Shown here: in pieces, positions 26,629 to 34,266 of the stretch
Layout: every line of letters begins with the position of its first letter
Numbering within the stretch: the stretch's first letter is position 1
NCBI GenBank assembly: GCA_020351875.1
Contig: CP070671.1
Location: forward strand, 2,372,155-2,436,154
Direction: 5' to 3'
DNA: 64,000 nt
DNA from: Chromatiales bacterium
GTDB lineage: Bacteria > Pseudomonadota > Gammaproteobacteria > Steroidobacterales > GCA-2729495
Notes under the pieces: model-generated
What the model was told of the DNA's origin: nothing
What the model saw: only the letters and a program-made list of their open reading frames with translations
Database searches by the model: none
Position numbers and translations under genes: made by a program

Positions 26629-27873
26629 TCAGTCAACGGGTGGCTCTATGGGTTCACCGGCGGACTCCGACAACGTCACCAGGCCCGTCTCGCGCGAGTA
26701 GATCTCGCGCAGAATCCGGCGCCATTCCCGGTATTTCTCTTCCGCGGTGCCGGTCAGCCGTCGGGTTTGCCCGTCCACTTCGATCAGCAGCGGCTCGGCC
26801 TCCGCGTCAAAAGAGTCGCCAAGTTCTTTCAGCGAGTCGCGGTGCAGGTTGGCTTCGGTGGACTTGCCCATTCCGCTCTTGAACACTTCCATGCCGCCGA
26901 CGATCGCCGTGGTAGTAATCGCGGAATTGCCGCCACCGTTGGCCTCGTAGGCCACCGCACCCAGTATCGCCGCCAGGCCCATCAACTGGCGCATTCGCGC
27001 CGAGCGCTTCAGCTCCTGGTAGGTCAGCGTCTCTTCGCGGGACATGCGCCGCCAGTCTTCATACGGCGTGGACAATTCGTAGTACAGGCTCGCGTAGTAC
27101 TCATTCAGCGTGTCGACGAGTATGTACTCGCGTTCCCGGACGGCTCGCATGCGCTGCATCATCGGATCGTCTTCGGCGGGCAGACGCTTCACGACATAGC
27201 GGCCCTTCTTTTCTTCCAGGTACTCGTCGAAGGCATCGGGCACGAGGTCTGCTGCAAAACGCAACTCGGACACCTGGCGAACCCGTTCCAGGTCGCGCGC
27301 GGATATTCCCTGGCGCAACTTCAACAGGTCGTTGGCCACTTCGTTGTAAAGGGACTGATACGGATCCTGGCTGCGATCGCGGTAGTTTGAATAGGCCTTC
27401 TGGGCAACTTTCGCCTTGTAGGTCTTGTTCATCCACTCCCGGCCGGTGGCATCCCAGGCCGCAACCCGCAATTCCACGTTGAGTCCGTCGGAGCGGTCGA
27501 TCCGCCCGCCAACCAGCAGGTCAACGGCATCGGAACGCTCGGGCACAACCCAGACAGAGCCCCAGTAACCGCTGTCTTCCAGGGTGGCCTTCAGGTGGTA
27601 CGGCATGAACCGCGCCTCGGCTCGGCGAACAGCGGGAAAGGTAAAGCCGTCGGGTTCCGTCACGTCGTCCGGCACGCCCGGATCGAACAGCATGATGCCG
27701 ACGTCGAGAAGTTCGGCAGGCGGCACGTCGGTCTCGGCGCGCACCATTTCGACCTGGTCGTACTCCACCGTGCGCGACGCCGCGCAGCCGCTGATCACGG
27801 CCGCCAGTAGCAGCAGCTCGACCAGGCGAATCAGCCGGGCAAACGGGGATTGTTGGTTCTGTGGACTATGCAT
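26629..27873 (-). CDS. Lipoprotein of unknown function
   Basis: 414 aa with a signal peptide ending in a lipobox, LLLAAVISGCAAS; the residue after Cys is Ala, which favours outer-membrane sorting. The mature part is mixed alpha/beta, with VGIMLFDPGVPDD near the start, a central charged helical region, and a hydrophobic patch LMGLAAILGAVAYEANGG around 285-305. I do not recognise a family, although related lipoproteins seem to occur with such kinase/vWA operons. It is 6 bases past the Gly-rich lipoprotein gene and 42 before the kinase. Confidence 0.75.
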   Translation of the reverse strand: MHSPQNQQSPFARLIRLVELLLLAAVISGCAASRTVEYDQVEMVRAETDVPPAELLDVGIMLFDPGVPDDVTEPDGFTFPAVRRAEARFMPYHLKATLEDSGYWGSVWVVPERSDAVDLLVGGRIDRSDGLNVELRVAAWDATGREWMNKTYKAKVAQKAYSNYRDRSQDPYQSLYNEVANDLLKLRQGISARDLERVRQVSELRFAADLVPDAFDEYLEEKKGRYVVKRLPAEDDPMMQRMRAVREREYILVDTLNEYYASLYYELSTPYEDWRRMSREETLTYQELKRSARMRQLMGLAAILGAVAYEANGGGNSAITTTAIVGGMEVFKSGMGKSTEANLHRDSLKELGDSFDAEAEPLLIEVDGQTRRLTGTAEEKYREWRRILREIYSRETGLVTLSESAGEPIEPPVD

Positions 27874-27879
27874 AGCAGA

Positions 27880-28839
27880 TTACTTTTTCTTGATACCCAT
27901 GTGCCGACGGTATTCGTCCCACAGTGCGTCACGAATCTGCGGATCCGTTTCGGCCATGGCGGCTTCGCGAATTTGCTCCGCAACCTGGTCTTCGCCCGTG
28001 CCGTCGGTCGGGATGTCTTCCGGAATCTCGGCAACCCTGCCGCTGTCACGATCCGACGATTCGAAGTCACCGCCTTCGCCGTCGTAGGTGACCTTATCCT
28101 GGCCTTCGCCGGCGTTCGCACCGGCGGCGCCCTGGCTCTGGCTGTCGGATCCGCTCGATCCGTCAGTGCTGCCACCTTCCATGCCACCTGCCATACCGCC
28201 GCTCATGCCGCCGGCCTGGCCCATGCTGCCTCCCTGGTCACCGCTCATGCCGCCGCCAACGTCGCCGAAGCCACCCATGCCACCCGTACCGGCCTGCTCG
28301 ACCTGGGCCGCATCCGCAGCCTCCCGATCTGCAGCCCCACGGCCGGAGCCCTGGCCGGTGCCGGCGATACGTTCCTGCTCGCCCTGCATTTCACCGTCGA
28401 AATCTCCAAGGGAACCATCGAAGATGGCTTCGAGATCGGCATCGCTGCCATACGTGCCGGCGCCCTGCCCGGCACTCCCGCCCTGCCCCTGCTGGGAACC
28501 TTCACCCTGCTGGGAACCTTCACCCTGCTGGGAGCCCTCGCCTTGCTGGGAACCCTGTCCCTGCTCCTCGCCACCGACGGACGGCATGCTGCCGCTGGAC
28601 CCAGAGCTGCCGGGCAATTGCTCGCCGCTTTGCGGCATACCGCCGCCGGACGACCCGGAAGACGGGAACGGTGAGCCGCTGCTGCCCGAGGAACCACTGC
28701 TGCCCGAGGAGCCGGACTGCGGGGATGGCAACGAGCTGCCGGACGACCCGGAGCCGCCCATCGAGCTTGAGCTGCACCCGGCCACGGCCAGCAGCAGAAT
28801 TAGTACCGGAATTGAGACGGGTTTAATCAATGAGTCCAT
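27880..28839 (-). CDS. Gly/Ser/Gln-rich lipoprotein with tandem repeats
   Basis: 319 aa; signal peptide and lipobox LLLAVAGCSSS. Almost the whole mature protein is low complexity: GSSGSSGSS runs, four GSQQGE units (about residues 94-118) and a GGMSGGMAGGMEGG stretch. Only the last ~40 residues look folded (DQVAEQIREAAMAETDPQIR, then LWDEYRRHMGIKKK). It may be a flexible outer-membrane tether for the complex below. It is the first gene of the tight operon, with a perfect TATAAT about 20 bases upstream. No family recognised. Confidence 0.75.
   Translation of the reverse strand: MDSLIKPVSIPVLILLLAVAGCSSSSMGGSGSSGSSLPSPQSGSSGSSGSSGSSGSPFPSSGSSGGGMPQSGEQLPGSSGSSGSMPSVGGEEQGQGSQQGEGSQQGEGSQQGEGSQQGQGGSAGQGAGTYGSDADLEAIFDGSLGDFDGEMQGEQERIAGTGQGSGRGAADREAADAAQVEQAGTGGMGGFGDVGGGMSGDQGGSMGQAGGMSGGMAGGMEGGSTDGSSGSDSQSQGAAGANAGEGQDKVTYDGEGGDFESSDRDSGRVAEIPEDIPTDGTGEDQVAEQIREAAMAETDPQIRDALWDEYRRHMGIKKK
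28483..28554 (-). repeat. Four 18-bp tandem repeats inside the Gly-rich lipoprotein gene
   Basis: Four imperfect 18-base units with the plus-strand core CCCTGCTGGGAACC encode the GSQQGE repeats. The second and third units differ by a single base, indicating recent slippage. Because 18 is a multiple of 3, copy changes would lengthen or shorten the protein without a frameshift. Confidence 0.8.
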
Positions 28840-28859
28840 TCCTGTCCGCCAGGGCCCAA

Positions 28860-28865
28860 ATTATA
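28860..28865 (-). promoter_or_regulatory. Perfect -10 box before the kinase/vWA operon
   Basis: The minus strand reads TATAAT here, 20 bases upstream of the ATG of the Gly-rich lipoprotein, predicting a very short 5' leader. The -35 region at 17-18 bases spacing (ATGATAG) matches poorly, so activation by another factor is possible. Confidence 0.45.
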
Positions 28866-28955
28866 AGGGAGGCACCATCAGCCTATCATTTGGAACCCGG
28901 CACAGGCGCCGAGTTCACAATATTTCGCTACGTAAAAGCCGAAGGTTTCGGCCCC

Positions 28956-29630
28956 TCAGCCGGCCTTGCCGTTGTCAGCCACGGGCAATTCGGCAAACAG
29001 GCGCTCGGCGGTCATCCGACACAACTCTGCAAAGGTCACCGGATCCTCCCGACCGGTGTCGTAGGCGAAATTCAGTTCACCGCTCCCCTCCCAGACGACG
29101 GTGCCGGACTCGGCATCCCAGATCTGCAGGAAGATGCGCAGGTTGCCCTGCTTGGTGTCGAACATGCGCAGCCCCAGAAAAGAAAAGCGACCCCGGTTGC
29201 CCTGGGAAAACCCCGCCAGGCTGAGCTGGGCCAGGTAGCGCACACGACTCGTTTCACCAACGTCTGCGAGCACGTCGGCATCGAGAATGCCGGTCTGCAG
29301 GTAATCCCGGTACATCGCCTTGTATTCCTGATCGAGGTTGGCTTTATTCACCCCGTTCAGCACCTCGGCGAGCCCCCGGATTTCGAGCGCCGGTCGCGCA
29401 TCGCTAAGGGCCTTCGCAAAACTCTGCGCCAGCGCCTGCTTGTCGGCTTCCCGCCCGGTACCCGCTGCCGGCGTCAGAAAACCAATACCGTGAGCCTCGA
29501 GGTCCGTTGCCCCGAGACTCAGGCCCGTGTGCTCCACGTTGTAATTGAGCTGGCCCCTAGTGCAGGCTGCAAGCATCAGGCTCGCGCACAGCGCCACGCC
29601 GCATTGGCTCAATCGACCTTGTCTAACCAT
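28956..29630 (-). CDS. Lipoprotein of unknown function (penicillin-binding-protein-activator-like size)
   Basis: 224 aa from the ATG at 29630; the open frame is longer but only this start gives a lipoprotein signal, ALCASLMLAACTRG. The mature part has conserved-looking folded segments: GIGFLTPAAGTG, LAQLSLAGFSQGNRGRFSF, VWEGSGELNFAYD. This suggests a small envelope protein of mixed alpha/beta fold, but no family is named with confidence. It is 116 bases upstream of the TATAAT-led operon and may be transcribed separately, although it shares orientation and a lipoprotein character with the two genes that follow. Confidence 0.7.
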   Translation of the reverse strand: MVRQGRLSQCGVALCASLMLAACTRGQLNYNVEHTGLSLGATDLEAHGIGFLTPAAGTGREADKQALAQSFAKALSDARPALEIRGLAEVLNGVNKANLDQEYKAMYRDYLQTGILDADVLADVGETSRVRYLAQLSLAGFSQGNRGRFSFLGLRMFDTKQGNLRIFLQIWDAESGTVVWEGSGELNFAYDTGREDPVTFAELCRMTAERLFAELPVADNGKAG

Positions 29631-29802
29631 AAGATTTAACGAATCACACCGTCCCGGGTTGACAGAGTTTGCCAGACTCCGGGCCGGGAGCCACGCGGTG
29701 CTGTAGACTCGCCGCCCACCGCCGGGCCCTTCATCCGGCGTGACCTGCGATTCGAAAACCACCGGGTGGGGCCGCATTCGCGGCAGCCGACGGAGGCAAA
29801 TA

Positions 29803-31161
29803 ATGGCTCAAACCGCCGAGTCCGGCGTGAAACTAGGCTACCTGTGGCTGCAGCCCGGCGTAACGCGCACCAATGGCCGCGCATTGCTTTTCTGCGGCCT
29901 GACCGGCATTCCGGTCCTGGCCTTCATCAATTTCATCCAGCCCGTCATCCTGGAAGTCATTCTCGGGATTCCGAAAGACTCCCAGGGAGCGCTGACCGCC
30001 AACCTGGCCGTGGCGCAGGAGGTCATCCTGCTGCTGCTGGTGGGTCCTTTTGGTGCGCTGGCCGATCGCATCGGCCGGCGACCCATCGTCGCCCTGGGCT
30101 ACCTGTTCGTCGCCGCCGGCTTTGTCGCCTACCCGTGGGCCGGATCGGCGATTCAGCTCGTCCTGATCCGGTCACTGTACGCCGTGGGCGCCGCTGCAAT
30201 CGTCGCCTCGTACTCGGCCCTGCTCGCCGACTATCCCCAGGAACGATCCCGCGGCAAGCTCGTGGCGCTGCTCGGTGTGTTGAACGGTCTCGGCATCGTT
30301 CTGCTCGGGACCATCGGTGGCAACCTGCCGAAATGGCTGGCCGCGACCGGCATCCCGGAGACCGGGGCGAGCCGAATCGCGATGGCCGCGGTGGCGTTGA
30401 TGTGCGCAGTCAGCGCGCTGATCCTGTTTGTCGGCTTTCGCGGCGGGCGTCCCGGCACCGGGCAGCAGCGCCAGCCCCTCGCAACGCTGCTGCGTACGGG
30501 GCTGGCCGAAGCGCGCAATCCCCGCATCGCGCTGGCTTATGGCTCGGCCTTTGCCGCGCGCGGCGATGTGGTCGTGATCGGGACCTATGTGTCGCTGTGG
30601 ATATCGCAGGCCGGCATCGCCCAGGGCATGAGCGCCACCGAAGCGCAGGGCCGGGCCGGCATCGAGTTCGGCATCGTTAACCTGGCGGCGCTACTCGTCG
30701 CCCCGCTGCTCGGGATTCTGAACGACCGGATCCCGCGCGTGCCGGCCCTGGCGATCGGCATGGCGCTGGCGGCCGTCGGCTATCTCGTTTTCGGCCTGCA
30801 GTCTGACCCGCTGGCAAACTTCGCCTTTGTCGCCGCAATCCTGCTGGGCATTGGCCAGATGAGTTCCATCCTGGCCGGCCAGACACTCATCTCCCAGGAA
30901 GCCCGCCCGGAGATCGCCGGGTCGGTCATCGGGGTGTTCAGTTTCTTCGGGGCCATCGGGACGCTGGTGGGCAGCTGGGTCGGCGGCCAGTTGTTTGGCC
31001 TGTGGCGCCCCGGCGCGCCGTTCCTGCTGATGGGCACTTTCAACGTGCTGATTTGTGCGGCGGCGATCTATGTCAGCGCGCTGGAAGGTCGCGGCAAACC
31101 CACCGCGAAGGGAGATTTGCTAGCATCCACGGCCGTTGCCCAGGAGGACCGACCACAATGA
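29803..31161 (+). CDS. MFS transporter
   Basis: 452 aa, about 12 transmembrane helices, inner membrane. The MFS loop 2-3 motif is GPFGALADRIGRRPIVALGY and a second weaker copy is GILNDRIPRV. A strong GGAGG six bases before the ATG at 29803 fixes the start. It is a paralogue of the carrier at 57791-59113: both share the [LM]ADYPQ[EH]RSRG and ARNPRI/ARRNPRI segments and the ARGD motif. Its stop overlaps the MaoC gene (ATGA), so the carrier is co-expressed with fatty-acid or acyl-CoA enzymes. Substrate unknown, perhaps an organic acid. Confidence 0.85.
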   Translation: MAQTAESGVKLGYLWLQPGVTRTNGRALLFCGLTGIPVLAFINFIQPVILEVILGIPKDSQGALTANLAVAQEVILLLLVGPFGALADRIGRRPIVALGYLFVAAGFVAYPWAGSAIQLVLIRSLYAVGAAAIVASYSALLADYPQERSRGKLVALLGVLNGLGIVLLGTIGGNLPKWLAATGIPETGASRIAMAAVALMCAVSALILFVGFRGGRPGTGQQRQPLATLLRTGLAEARNPRIALAYGSAFAARGDVVVIGTYVSLWISQAGIAQGMSATEAQGRAGIEFGIVNLAALLVAPLLGILNDRIPRVPALAIGMALAAVGYLVFGLQSDPLANFAFVAAILLGIGQMSSILAGQTLISQEARPEIAGSVIGVFSFFGAIGTLVGSWVGGQLFGLWRPGAPFLLMGTFNVLICAAAIYVSALEGRGKPTAKGDLLASTAVAQEDRPQ

Positions 31162-31631
31162 ATGATGCAGCTGCCGGCGCGCTGGCCGAATTGCAGGCCC
31201 AGGTGGGCCAGGAAGTTCACTGCAGCGAGTGGCTGGAGGTGTCCCAGGACCTCGTGAACCGGTTTGCCGATGCCACCGGCGATCACCAGTGGATTCATGT
31301 CGACCCGGATCGGGCCGCGGCCGAGTCTCCCTACGGGGGGACGATAGCGCACGGCTACCTGACCCTGTCGCTGTACCCGATGCTGCGCGGCCTGGTGGAT
31401 GGCGACAAACCGATGTTTCCGGGCGTGACCAACGTGATCAACTATGGCCTGAACAAGCTCCGCTTTCCCAACGCGGTTCGCGTCGGCAACCGGATACGCG
31501 CCCGCTGCACGCTGGTGAATGTCGAAGAAGCCAAGGGCAGCCTGCAGATTACCGAGCAGTACGCGGTGGAAGTCGAAGGTGAGGAGCGCCCGGCCTGTGT
31601 GGCCGAGTGCGTGATGCGCCTGTACTTCTGA
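31158..31631 (+). CDS. MaoC-family hydratase
   Basis: 157 aa hot-dog-fold protein. The hydratase signature is present: FADATGDHQWIHVDPDRAA followed by PYGGTIAHGYLTLSL, with the catalytic Asp and His. Members hydrate (R)-specific trans-2-enoyl-CoA or related acyl-CoA substrates, including side-chain intermediates of steroids. The ATG is chosen by its 4-base overlap with the MFS stop and the CAGGAGG ten bases ahead. It is followed after 11 bases by a crotonase gene. Confidence 0.88.
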   Translation: MNDAAAGALAELQAQVGQEVHCSEWLEVSQDLVNRFADATGDHQWIHVDPDRAAAESPYGGTIAHGYLTLSLYPMLRGLVDGDKPMFPGVTNVINYGLNKLRFPNAVRVGNRIRARCTLVNVEEAKGSLQITEQYAVEVEGEERPACVAECVMRLYF

Positions 31632-31642
31632 CTCAAACCGCC

Positions 31643-32431
31643 ATGTCAGACCAGCACCTGTTGGTCAGCCTCCAGGACGGCGTGCTGACGCTGACGATCA
31701 ACCGGCCGGCAAAGCGCAACGCGCTGAGCCTCGCCCTGCTGGACGACCTTGCCGCGACACTCAACGCGCATGCCGCCGACCCGGGCTTGCGCGCAGCCGT
31801 GATCACGGCAGCCGGCGACCGCTGTTTCGCCGCCGGCGGTGACCTCGATGAACTCGACTCGGCCCGCACGGAAGCCGACGCGGCAGACATGTCCCGCCGG
31901 GGCCGGGCGGCACTGGATACCGTGCGCCAGTTTCCGCTGCCGGTGGTAGGCGCGCTGAACGGCCTGGCGCTGGGCGGCGGCGCCGAGCTGGCCATGGCCT
32001 GTGACCTGCGCATCGCAAGTCGGAATGCCGAAATCGGCTTCCTGCAGGGACAGCTGAACGTGACCACGGCCTGGGGCGGCGGCATCGACCTGTGCCTGGC
32101 GATCGGAGTCCCTCGGGCGCTGGAGTTATTTGCATCGGCCCGGGTCATACCAGCCGCCGAAGCCGGCGAGCTTGGCCTCGTGAACTACGTGTGTCAGGCC
32201 GAGCAAACCCTTAACGACGGACTGGCAGAGTTTCTGCGTCCCTGGCTCCAGCGCAGCCCGCGCGTGCTGCGGGGATTCAAATCCATCACGAAGGCCGCGC
32301 GGCTGACACTCCATGCGGAGGTCGCTCCGGTGGAAGAAGGGGAGCTCGCCGTCACGTGGGCCCACCAGGACCACTGGGACGCGGTCGCCGCCGCGGCGGC
32401 CCGGCGCAAGAGCGGGCGGCAGCGCGACTGA
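31643..32431 (+). CDS. Enoyl-CoA hydratase/isomerase (crotonase) family protein
   Basis: 262 aa. Crotonase features are INRPAKRNALS near the start, the oxyanion-hole segments FAAGGDLDEL and NGLALGGGAELAMACDLRIAS, and a C-terminal helical region. The usual hydratase Glu position (GQLNVTTAWGG in place of PEVGLG) is altered, so it may be an isomerase, hydrolase or another crotonase activity. Start ATG at 31643. It forms a unit with the MFS and MaoC genes, and its stop is one base from that of the converging fadD. Confidence 0.85.
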   Translation: MSDQHLLVSLQDGVLTLTINRPAKRNALSLALLDDLAATLNAHAADPGLRAAVITAAGDRCFAAGGDLDELDSARTEADAADMSRRGRAALDTVRQFPLPVVGALNGLALGGGAELAMACDLRIASRNAEIGFLQGQLNVTTAWGGGIDLCLAIGVPRALELFASARVIPAAEAGELGLVNYVCQAEQTLNDGLAEFLRPWLQRSPRVLRGFKSITKAARLTLHAEVAPVEEGELAVTWAHQDHWDAVAAAAARRKSGRQRD

Positions 32432-32432
32432 T

Positions 32433-34100
32433 TCAGGCCGGCTCGTCGCGCAGCGCGCGGCGCAGAATCTTGCCCACGTTCGACTTCGGCAACTCGTCCC
32501 GGAACTCCACCTGCTTCGGGATCTTGTAGCGCGCCAGGTGTTGCCGACAGAACTCGCGCAAACCCTGCGCGTCGATGCGCGCTCCTGGCTGCACCACGAC
32601 AAAGGCCTTGACGATCTCTCCCAACTCGGCGTCTTCCATCCCGATGACGGCGGCTTCCGCGACGTCGTCATGCAGCGTCAGGATGTTTTCGATTTCGTTC
32701 GGGTACACGTTGAAGCCGGATACCAGGATCATGTCCTTCTTGCGATCCACGATCTTGAAATAGCCGTGCTCATCGACCGTTGCAACGTCCCCCGTTTTCA
32801 AATAGTTGTCGTCGGTCATCACGGCGTTGGTCGACTCGTCCTTGCCCCAGTAACCGGCCATTACCTGCGGCCCGCGCACGCACAGCTCTCCAGGCTCGCC
32901 CATCGGAACCTCCTGGCCGGCGTCGTCGCGCAACGACACCTCGGTGCTCGGCAACGGCAGACCGATGCAGCCGGTATAGGCCTCCAGGTCGGGGCGATTA
33001 CTGGTGACGACCGGCGACGTCTCCGACAGCCCGTAGCCTTCAATGATCTCGGTCCCGGTCAGCTGGGCCCAGGCGCGGGCCGTGAAGTCCATGACGGCCA
33101 TGCCACCGGCCGACGCGATCTTCAGGGATGAGAAGTCGAGCTCGGCGAAGTCCGGGTAATCCACGAGACTCTGGTACAGCGTGTTGACGCCGGTGATCGT
33201 GTTGAACCGCCACTTGCCGAGTTCGGCGACGAAACCACGCGTATCGCGCGGATCGGTAATCAATATGTTGTGCCCGCCCAGGTCCAGGTACGCGAAACAG
33301 TTACAGGTGAGCGCATACACGTGATAGAGGGGCAACGCCGTAATCACGATTTCCTCACCCGGTTTGCAGATGCTACTGAACCAGACGTTGATCTGATTCA
33401 CGTTGGCCACCATATTCCCGTGACTCAGCATCGCACCCTTCGACAACCCGGTGGTCCCGCCGGTGTACTGCAAAAAGGCAAGGTCCTGCGCAGCCACGGC
33501 CGGCGGCTCCAACTGCCTGCGGTCCGCCTGCAACATGGCATCGAAACTCAGGGCGCCGGGCAGCCGATAAGGCGGCACCAGGCGCTTGACGTAGCGCACA
33601 GCAAAATTCACGACCTGGCGTTTCGGGAAACCGAGCATGTCACCGATGCCCGTCACAACCACGTGTTCGACGGGCGTCTGGTTGATGACCTCGGCCAGCG
33701 TCGCACCCGCGTTCGCCACGATCACGATGGCGCGCGCCCCCGAATCGTCGAGCTGGTGGTGCAACTCCCGAGGAGTGTACAGCGGGTTGACGTTGACGAC
33801 CACGAGGCCCGCCCGCAGGGTCCCGAGCAGGGCGATGGGGTACTGCAACAGGTTCGGCATCATCAACGCGACGCGGTCACCTTTGCGCAAGCCCAGGCGG
33901 TTCTGCAGTGCCGACGCAAACCGCGCGCTCAGCTCGTCCAGCTCGGCGTAAGTGATGGTGCGACCAAAATTAGTGAAGGCCGGCGCGTCGGGGAAACGGG
34001 CACACGCGTCTTCCAGCATCGACACGAGCGATCGTTGCGGGTCCAGCTCGAGCTCCGCGGGCACGCCGGGCGGATAGCTCCTGAGCCAGATCCTTTCCAT
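32433..34100 (-). CDS. fadD: Long-chain acyl-CoA ligase
   Basis: 555 aa AMP-forming ligase activating fatty acids with ATP and CoA, normally membrane-peripheral. Adenylation motifs are complete: QYTGGTTGLSKGAMLSH (P-loop), GYGLSETSPV, LKTGDVATVDEHGYFKIVDR, KKDMILVSGFNVYPNEIE (FACS signature) and the catalytic Lys near the end in PKSNVGKILRRAL. The ATG at 34100 is preceded by AGGGG; the frame is open further upstream but without conserved residues. It is divergent from the HMG-CoA reductase fusion gene. Confidence 0.93.
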   Translation of the reverse strand: MERIWLRSYPPGVPAELELDPQRSLVSMLEDACARFPDAPAFTNFGRTITYAELDELSARFASALQNRLGLRKGDRVALMMPNLLQYPIALLGTLRAGLVVVNVNPLYTPRELHHQLDDSGARAIVIVANAGATLAEVINQTPVEHVVVTGIGDMLGFPKRQVVNFAVRYVKRLVPPYRLPGALSFDAMLQADRRQLEPPAVAAQDLAFLQYTGGTTGLSKGAMLSHGNMVANVNQINVWFSSICKPGEEIVITALPLYHVYALTCNCFAYLDLGGHNILITDPRDTRGFVAELGKWRFNTITGVNTLYQSLVDYPDFAELDFSSLKIASAGGMAVMDFTARAWAQLTGTEIIEGYGLSETSPVVTSNRPDLEAYTGCIGLPLPSTEVSLRDDAGQEVPMGEPGELCVRGPQVMAGYWGKDESTNAVMTDDNYLKTGDVATVDEHGYFKIVDRKKDMILVSGFNVYPNEIENILTLHDDVAEAAVIGMEDAELGEIVKAFVVVQPGARIDAQGLREFCRQHLARYKIPKQVEFRDELPKSNVGKILRRALRDEPA

Positions 34101-34266
34101 GTTGACCCCTGACGTGCGTTGAACCGCGGGCATTGTCGCACCCGGCACAGGTCTTTGCACCCGGGACCGGTGCGCGGCGGCGGCCTGTGCCGACGTGGCG
34201 AAGGCGCGGCATTCCTGCTACGTTGCGCCCGCAGCCCCATGTAGTTATCAGTCATTGGAGTCAGCC

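Noticed and set aside
28483-28554. Short regular repeats that could suggest a CRISPR-like array
   Set aside because: Units are 18 bases, contiguous, without spacers, and keep the reading frame of a lipoprotein gene.
17240-28839. Type VI secretion (PpkA/Fha/PppA) or Zorya defence system
   Set aside because: There is a kinase, FHA and a MotA/ExbB-like protein, but no TssB/C, Hcp, VgrG or ClpV, and no ZorB-type OmpA partner, helicase or nuclease.
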